From a bacterium (lineage in GTDB: Bacteria > Zixibacteria > MSB-5A5 > GN15 > FEB-12), in assembly GCA_030668045.1 (NCBI GenBank), contig DAOUUR010000075.1, positions 1 through 8,324 of the forward strand: a stretch of 8,324 nt of DNA, given 5' to 3'. Shown here piece by piece: positions 4,123-8,324 of this stretch. The translations under genes were made by a program, and so were the position numbers. Each line of letters starts with the position of its first letter. Position 1 is the first letter of the stretch. The notes under the pieces are model-generated. The model was given only the letters and a program-made list of their open reading frames with translations, was not told where the DNA came from and searched no databases.

Positions 4123-6921
4123 CTATGGGCAGATCGGCGGAATGGGACCGAGGGGGATACCAAAGAGAAAATCCACCAGATAAGTAATATCGGATATGTT
4201 GACCAATTCTCCCGGATCGCCGTTGGCGTTGGCCTCGCTCTGGCAAGTTGGTGCCGGGCCAAGAGGTACACCAAAGAGATATGCCACCAGATAGGTGACA
4301 TCAGAGACGTTGACTTGATCGGAGGCATCGCCGTTGGCATTACCGCGGCTCGCAAGACAGCAGCAGAGCGGGCCAAGATCGTCGTCACATATATCGGGGA
4401 TATTGTCTTGATCGCAATCATCGGGTGACGGTTGCCGGAAAGCCAGACCCGAAGGTGTTATCAGGTCAGCGTCACGTCTGACAAATGAGCGATAATAGCG
4501 ACCGGGATCGGGAATGTACTCATAGATCTGGTAGAAATAATCAAGGCCGCGCACAACAAACACGTTGCCATCAGGACCAACCGCAACCCCCCAGGGACGG
4601 TCGATATTGTTCTCATCGTTGAAGACGCGGACAAAAGCACCGGTAGCGCCATCGTACTCCAGTACTTGATCTGTGTTGTGACTTGTCACCAGCAGATTGC
4701 CGCTGGCCAGAAAAGCCAAACCTCTGGGATCGTTCAGTCCTCCGCTACCGATAGCGACAAAGATCCCCACCAGGGAGCCATCAGAACCGGAGTACTCGAT
4801 CACAGAATTATTGCTGCTGGCAACGAACAGGTTGCCACCCGAACCAAAGGCGAGAGCTTTCGGATTGACAAGGCCGCCGGAGCCGGAGTTGACGAAAGTT
4901 CCAAGATATGTACCGGAGGCATCGAATCTAACCACACTTGATGTGTTGTAGCTGGCCACATAGAGATTGCCATCCGGGCCAAATACTACCGATGAAGGCC
5001 CGTCGAGTTCTGAGCCACCGGAGAAGGCACCGGTTACGCTGTTATTATCGGGATCGATCCGAACAATCAGATCGTTGCCAAAACTGGCCACCCAGAGCAG
5101 ATTATCCGGGCCGACCGTCACATCATGCGGTCTGTCCAGAGTACCGGCGCCGTAGTTTCGAATCGGTACTCCGCTGATTTGATGGTACTCACGTACGTAT
5201 CCGCCTGCAGAGTCAGCTACGTAGAGATTGAGCGGGCGGCCTAGATCAATCCAGTCCGAAACGCCGTTGTCGTCGCAATCCTGGCAGTGATCAGGGATCA
5301 TGTTGCGGTCGAAATCATCTGAAACGCCGGTAGCGATCTCATAAAAATCGGGCACACCGTTATCGTCGCAGTCCGGTTCGCATTGGTCGGGCACGTTGTT
5401 TCCATTGAGGTCCTCGACCTCGCCAAGAAAAATTGCGTATTCGTCGGTAAATACGCCCCCCGTGCAGTTCGCTTCGCACTCGTCAGGTATACCGTTAAAA
5501 TCCCAGTCGTATGATTCATTAAGGCTTATGTCTTCAGAGTCGATCTGGCCGTTTCCATTGCAGTCTTCACATTCATCGGGAACGTCGTTACTGTTGACAT
5601 CAAAACTGGTACCGTCTGCAATATCAACAGAATCATCGAGACTGTTGTTGTTGCAGTCAAACCAGAGACAGTCGGCAAAGTTCATGTCATTTTCAAGGTG
5701 TGTTTGCACTCTGGCGTGGAAACGCATTTCGATGTTGGAAGTGTATCCGGGGAAAATGTGGCAGTAGCTCATTATTGTGCTCAACGAGGCTGTCCCGTTG
5801 CCGCAATCATCAATCACGGGATTGTACGCATAGGCATCGTGGGTATGACCAGTACCGAAATTATGGCCCATCTCGTGGGCCATCACGACCAGATCCCAGT
5901 TGCTGTTGCTGGGAACTCCAACCGGCGTCGGGAACGAACCGTTCATATAGCCAACTATGCTGTAGCCGCCACCGTAGCACACACCGCTGACAGACGCCAG
6001 TCCACCATAGGACAGGTCGCGCAGCCCGCTAACCAATTCGACGACCGCCAGCCCGGCAGTGTCTTCGTTGTTATACCAGTAATTACGGAAACCACTGAGA
6101 TCATAAGCATTGAACGGTTCACCACCGGTTGGCCAGGTTCTTACAAACGACGCCATCAGTTTAACATTGATATCTCGTTGATAAATGTCCGATACCGCTC
6201 CCAGCAATTGAATCAGGTATGCCTGCGCTGCGGAAGCGTCGGCAAAAATGTTTGTAAATGTCTGATCAGCATCGAGCGCTATCTCAGCCACCCGCACTCC
6301 CGCCGGGGAGTCTGCCGGGCCGAGCGATTTGAGCCCGAGCGGTTCTTTCGACAGACCAAGATCATCAACACCACAAAACTCGACAAAAGGAGGAAGTTCC
6401 GCCCCGGCCGCGTAGCTATGAAGAACAGTGTAGTCGTCTTCCGGCCGCTGGGCCAGATAGTATGTAGCGCCGTCAGAGTGAACATACCCATTGGCAACGC
6501 CCTCGAGTGTCACCGACAGATAGGCATAGGAACCAACTTCGCCAGCGACCTGACCTCGGAAGCAGACGACCTGGGGTGCTGCGACCGGTTCACTTCCGGT
6601 GGCTGATCCGATGAAGAATTTTGCCGACGGCGAGAATACATCGAACCGCTCCAGTTGCAGGATCAGAGATTCGGAGCGAGAGATTGGCAGTTCGACATCC
6701 TGGAAGGCAATACCTTTTTCAAGAGTCAGGTAGGTTTGTTTGTCGAAACTAAGCCGCAAGGCATCGGCACCATCGACTGATCCCACAATTACAAACGGGC
6801 GTTCGGTTGCACTTGACATGGTTGCGCACAGCGTGAGAATGACGGCAGCCAAAAGCAGGCAGGTAAATCCTGCCGGCCGCGATTTCATCTGGTGAGTGAG
6901 TATGTTGTAGGTTTTGGTCAT
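4123..6921 (-). CDS. Secreted multidomain zinc metalloprotease (metzincin) with calcium repeats, NHL propeller and dockerin-like repeats
   Basis: A 932-aa exported protein. A charged N-terminus and hydrophobic core (about 19-35) with a cleavage site after Ala38 form a signal peptide. Residues 39-210 look like a propeptide or adhesion region. The catalytic domain (about 211-412) has the full metzincin zinc site HEMGHNFGTGH (349-359: His349, His353, His359, catalytic Glu350) and the Met-turn STIMSYC (Met384), resembling reprolysin/M12B peptidases. Residues 421-560 are Asp/Asn-rich thrombospondin type 3-like repeats of 'NDVPDECE' style with paired cysteines. Residues 563-829 form a six-blade NHL-like propeller. 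An acidic link and CCC (853-855) lead to two dockerin-like repeats ending the protein. The ATG at 6921 has a weak GGAAAGA about 8 bases upstream; ATG at 6888 would give a shorter signal peptide but lacks a ribosome site. Likely extracellular or surface-bound; the substrate is unknown. Confidence 0.92.
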   Translation of the reverse strand: MTKTYNILTHQMKSRPAGFTCLLLAAVILTLCATMSSATERPFVIVGSVDGADALRLSFDKQTYLTLEKGIAFQDVELPISRSESLILQLERFDVFSPSAKFFIGSATGSEPVAAPQVVCFRGQVAGEVGSYAYLSVTLEGVANGYVHSDGATYYLAQRPEDDYTVLHSYAAGAELPPFVEFCGVDDLGLSKEPLGLKSLGPADSPAGVRVAEIALDADQTFTNIFADASAAQAYLIQLLGAVSDIYQRDINVKLMASFVRTWPTGGEPFNAYDLSGFRNYWYNNEDTAGLAVVELVSGLRDLSYGGLASVSGVCYGGGYSIVGYMNGSFPTPVGVPSNSNWDLVVMAHEMGHNFGTGHTHDAYAYNPVIDDCGNGTASLSTIMSYCHIFPGYTSNIEMRFHARVQTHLENDMNFADCLWFDCNNNSLDDSVDIADGTSFDVNSNDVPDECEDCNGNGQIDSEDISLNESYDWDFNGIPDECEANCTGGVFTDEYAIFLGEVEDLNGNNVPDQCEPDCDDNGVPDFYEIATGVSDDFDRNMIPDHCQDCDDNGVSDWIDLGRPLNLYVADSAGGYVREYHQISGVPIRNYGAGTLDRPHDVTVGPDNLLWVASFGNDLIVRIDPDNNSVTGAFSGGSELDGPSSVVFGPDGNLYVASYNTSSVVRFDASGTYLGTFVNSGSGGLVNPKALAFGSGGNLFVASSNNSVIEYSGSDGSLVGIFVAIGSGGLNDPRGLAFLASGNLLVTSHNTDQVLEYDGATGAFVRVFNDENNIDRPWGVAVGPDGNVFVVRGLDYFYQIYEYIPDPGRYYRSFVRRDADLITPSGLAFRQPSPDDCDQDNIPDICDDDLGPLCCCLASRGNANGDASDQVNVSDVTYLVAYLFGVPLGPAPTCQSEANANGDPGELVNISDITYLVDFLFGIPLGPIPPICP
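4144..4230 (-). repeat. Dockerin-like repeat 2 of the metalloprotease
   Basis: Residues 898-926, NANGDPGELVNISDITYLV and onward to GIPLGP. It follows the dockerin type I pattern of a calcium loop (Asn/Asp at loop positions) then a helix. It matches repeat 1 at 20 of 29 residues. Confidence 0.8.
4255..4341 (-). repeat. Dockerin-like repeat 1 of the metalloprotease
   Basis: Residues 861-889, NANGDASDQVNVSDVTYLV and onward to GVPLGP. It is 37 residues ahead of repeat 2. A true dockerin would bind a cohesin, but no cohesin gene is in the window. Confidence 0.8.
4435..5235 (-). repeat. NHL-type beta-propeller blades inside the metalloprotease
   Basis: Blade starts occur about every 44-47 residues at 595, 639, 684, 729 and 773, each with a pattern like 'L..P.gva.gpdGnl.Va......v..yd'. 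A partial blade at 563 (PLNLYVADSAGGYVREY) and a closing strand at 820 (LITPSGLAFR) complete a sixth blade, the usual velcro closure. Such propellers bind proteins or glycans; here the ligand is unknown. Confidence 0.75.
5242..5661 (-). repeat. Thrombospondin type 3-like calcium-binding repeats inside the metalloprotease
   Basis: Residues 421-560 hold repeated Asp/Asn-rich loops such as DVNSNDVPDECE, DFNGIPDECE, DLNGNNVPDQCE and DRNMIPDHCQ, interleaved with DCNGNGQID and DCDDNGVPD. The spacing and paired cysteines suggest a rigid calcium-loaded stalk between the protease and the propeller. Confidence 0.8.
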
Positions 6922-6930
6922 CGTATGTTC

Positions 6931-7010
6931 TTTCCGATATGTCCTTTCGGACGATTTTTTGCAAAGTTCTTATTTGCAGCAAACCCGTACGGTGCGGAGT
7001 TGGTCGCACC
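6931..7010 (-). promoter_or_regulatory. Upstream region of the metalloprotease with several palindromes
   Basis: On the minus strand this region holds a GTCC-GAAA-GGAC hairpin with a GNRA tetraloop (6941-6952) in the probable untranslated leader. It also holds the perfect palindrome TTTGCAAA (6958-6965), the near-identical TTTGCaGCAAA (6973-6983), CCGTACGG (6985-6992), and a six-base stem GGTGCG/CGCACC (6991-7010). A promoter must lie here because the upstream gene ends in a terminator. The best by eye is TTGCTG with AAAAAT 17 bases on, which is weak. Confidence 0.35.
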
Positions 7011-7037
7011 TGTTTCGGGGATTGATCTTGACGCAGT

Positions 7038-7072
7038 AAAAAAGTGTGGCCGGCGTTCTATCGGCCTACACT
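7038..7072 (-). terminator. Rho-independent terminator of the lptF/G-methyltransferase unit
   Basis: Read on the minus strand, AGTGT-A-GGCCG (7072-7062) pairs with CGGCCACACT (7052-7043), a ten-base-pair stem with one bulged base and a nine-base loop, directly followed by TTTTTT (7043-7038). It lies about 70 bases after the third methyltransferase stop and about 120 bases before the metalloprotease start, so it insulates the two. Confidence 0.85.
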
Positions 7073-7141
7073 ATTGAATATAACAATATATCGAGATTTG
7101 GCAAGGCCGGAAGCCGGTCCGGTTGGCAACAAGAATTGACA

Positions 7142-7924
7142 TTATTCCGGTCGGCGAGCTCTCAGGGAGAACATCTGGGGATAGTTCGGCGGTCCACCGG
7201 GCGGATAGTACCAGCCATCTTTTTTGTACCAGTCCTTTGTTTTGGCATAGGCGCACTCGATGAACTCATGGACAAATTCGATTTGCAGCCCTACCGCTAT
7301 AAGGGGATTGATGATATCCGCCAGCGTATGCTGCCATTCAACCGTCTCACTCTGGATCATGTAATCCTTGTCGCAATAGTCTGGCTCGTTCCGGTATCGA
7401 TACGGTCCCTTGTTGAAATAGGAGAAATTCTCTTCCTCGAAGACAGGAGCGATCGGATGAAAATCGACAATATAGAAAAAGCCGCCCGGTTTCAGATGAT
7501 CGGACACAATCTTAGCCCATTTGCCAAGATCGGAAATCCAGCAATGGGTTCCATGTGATTGGAAGACAATATCGAATTTGTGGTCGATCTTCCCCGCCAG
7601 GTCGAGCACATCGGAGCGAACGAAAGTCGCCTGCAAACCAGATTTCTCTTTTATCGAGTTGGCGCATTCGATTGAGCGGTCGGATATATCAACACCGGTA
7701 ACGACAGCGCCGTTCCGTGCCCAGGAGAGAGTGTCCAGACCAAACTGGCACTGGAGATGGAGCAGATGCTTCCCTTTAACATCGCCGACCTCTTCAAGCT
7801 CGATGCTCTTGAGTGAATTGGCGCCCTCAAGGAACTCTTTGACCTTGTAGTTCGGGTGATTGAAATGAACATCGGTCATCTCGTTCCAGGCGATACGGTT
7901 TTTTTCGTGTTCAGGCAGGGACAT
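7142..7924 (-). CDS. Class I SAM-dependent methyltransferase coupled to an LptF/LptG permease gene, substrate unknown
   Basis: A 260-aa soluble methyltransferase. Its motif I reads LLHLQCQFGLDTLSWAR (54-70) in place of the usual GxGxG glycines, a variant shared by a recognisable bacterial subfamily with 'LHLQCxFGxDTLS'. Asp79 in VVTGVDIS ends strand 2, SDVLDL (104-109) follows strand 3, and LKPGGFFYIVDFHP (145-158) is the strand-5 region. The C-terminal half is Tyr-rich and ends in WYYPPGGPPNYPQMFSLRA, also typical of that subfamily. Two adjacent ATGs overlap the upstream TGA in ATGATG; GAGG five bases ahead of the second favours 7924 over 7927. It is therefore translated in coupling with the permease, and a strong terminator follows. 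A role near the envelope is a guess from this context; the substrate is not known. Confidence 0.92.
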   Translation of the reverse strand: MSLPEHEKNRIAWNEMTDVHFNHPNYKVKEFLEGANSLKSIELEEVGDVKGKHLLHLQCQFGLDTLSWARNGAVVTGVDISDRSIECANSIKEKSGLQATFVRSDVLDLAGKIDHKFDIVFQSHGTHCWISDLGKWAKIVSDHLKPGGFFYIVDFHPIAPVFEEENFSYFNKGPYRYRNEPDYCDKDYMIQSETVEWQHTLADIINPLIAVGLQIEFVHEFIECAYAKTKDWYKKDGWYYPPGGPPNYPQMFSLRARRPE

Positions 7925-8324
7925 CATTTCCTCGCTTTAATCATGGCAATTAACCCCAGCAACAAAAAGGCCGCATTGACCCCCCAGACGGCCAGTTCTT
8001 TGGGGATTCGTTCGTTGTACCCCGCCGACTGAAGAGTGCGGAAAAGGACGAAGTAAATTAGCGAAATTATCGCCCCGCTCGCTACCGAAACAGCTATACC
8101 TCCTCGGCGTGGATTGGAGGCGAATGGAATACATAACAGAACAACCATGATTGTAGACACCGGATAGGCCAGCTTGATTTCCAGATCGACCGATTCCCGG
8201 ACATGCGGAACTCCCGTGCGTTTCATAAGATCGATATAGTTTTTCAATTCCACATACCCCATGTCTTCGGGCTTACCGAGACGTCGCGCAAAATCATCCG
8301 GCTCTTCTTCGATATCAGCCAGTA
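7924..8324 (-). CDS. LptF/LptG-family LPS export permease, C-terminal part, cut by window edge
   Basis: The last 132 residues of a YjgP/YjgQ-type permease, the inner-membrane part of the LptBFG transporter that extracts lipopolysaccharide for delivery to the outer membrane. The open frame reaches the window edge; the ATG at 8262 is internal. The visible part starts in the periplasmic domain end (EEEPDDFARRLGKPEDMGYVEL, with family-typical 'M.Y.EL..YI' spacing), then ESVDLEIKLAYP and three membrane helices: VSTIMVVLLCIPFA, GIAVSVASGAIISLIYFVLF, and LAVWGVNAAFLLLGLIAMI. NPRRGG and the AVWGVNAAF element match the family. Which paralogue (F or G) it is cannot be settled from the C-terminus. Its TGA overlaps the start of the next methyltransferase gene. 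Presence implies a two-membrane cell envelope. Confidence 0.9.
   Translation of the reverse strand, partial: LADIEEEPDDFARRLGKPEDMGYVELKNYIDLMKRTGVPHVRESVDLEIKLAYPVSTIMVVLLCIPFASNPRRGGIAVSVASGAIISLIYFVLFRTLQSAGYNERIPKELAVWGVNAAFLLLGLIAMIKARK

Noticed and set aside
5698..6606. 302-codon plus-strand open frame
   Set aside because: Antisense to the protease catalytic and N-terminal region, where the zinc motif proves the minus-strand frame.
6823..6837. Lipobox LTLC in the protease signal peptide
   Set aside because: The residue before Cys32 is Leu, which lipoprotein signal peptidase sites do not normally tolerate, and a better type I site follows at Ser-Ser-Ala38.
7101..7127. CCGGA-agccgg-TCCGG hairpin just after the third methyltransferase as the terminator
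   Set aside because: It has no following T-run on the minus strand, while a much better stem plus T-run lies about 50 bases further on.

Overview
The window looks like a chromosomal segment of a Gram-negative (two-membrane) bacterium of moderate GC content. The LptF/LptG-type permease at the right end implies an outer membrane with lipopolysaccharide. The paired C-terminal dockerin-like repeats, preceded by a 'GIPDECE' type calcium-repeat region, recall secreted proteins of uncultured lineages such as candidate division Zixibacteria. That lineage guess is an inference from protein style only, not from a marker gene.

Layout from left to right. (1) The 3' part of a methionine sulfoxide reductase B-A fusion (+). 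(2) A small class I SAM methyltransferase (+). (3) Convergent to it, a two-gene minus-strand operon, NfeD-like followed by a QmcA/paraslipin-like SPFH protein, a well-known membrane partnership. (4) A divergent promoter region with overlapping promoters and an inverted repeat, then an imperfect 92-bp tandem duplication carrying a ribosome binding site and start codon, then a second methyltransferase (+). The duplication creates a 36-codon upstream ORF that overlaps the methyltransferase start out of frame. (5) A 932-aa secreted multidomain metalloprotease (-): signal peptide, metzincin domain, thrombospondin type 3-like calcium repeats, a six-bladed NHL-type propeller and two dockerin-like repeats. 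(6) A rho-independent terminator closing the next minus-strand unit. (7) A third methyltransferase whose start codon overlaps the stop codon of an LptF/LptG-family permease running off the right edge (-).

The genes do not form one obvious pathway. They fall into separate transcription units: oxidative protein repair (MsrBA), membrane-domain quality control (NfeD/SPFH), a secreted calcium-dependent protease, envelope LPS transport with a coupled methyltransferase, and two stand-alone methyltransferases of unknown substrate. I found no RNA genes, CRISPR array, insertion sequence, phage gene or defence system. The signals most worth a second look are the tandem duplication with its upstream ORF, the inverted repeat inside the divergent promoters, the protease's domain mosaic, and the lptF/G-methyltransferase stop/start overlap.
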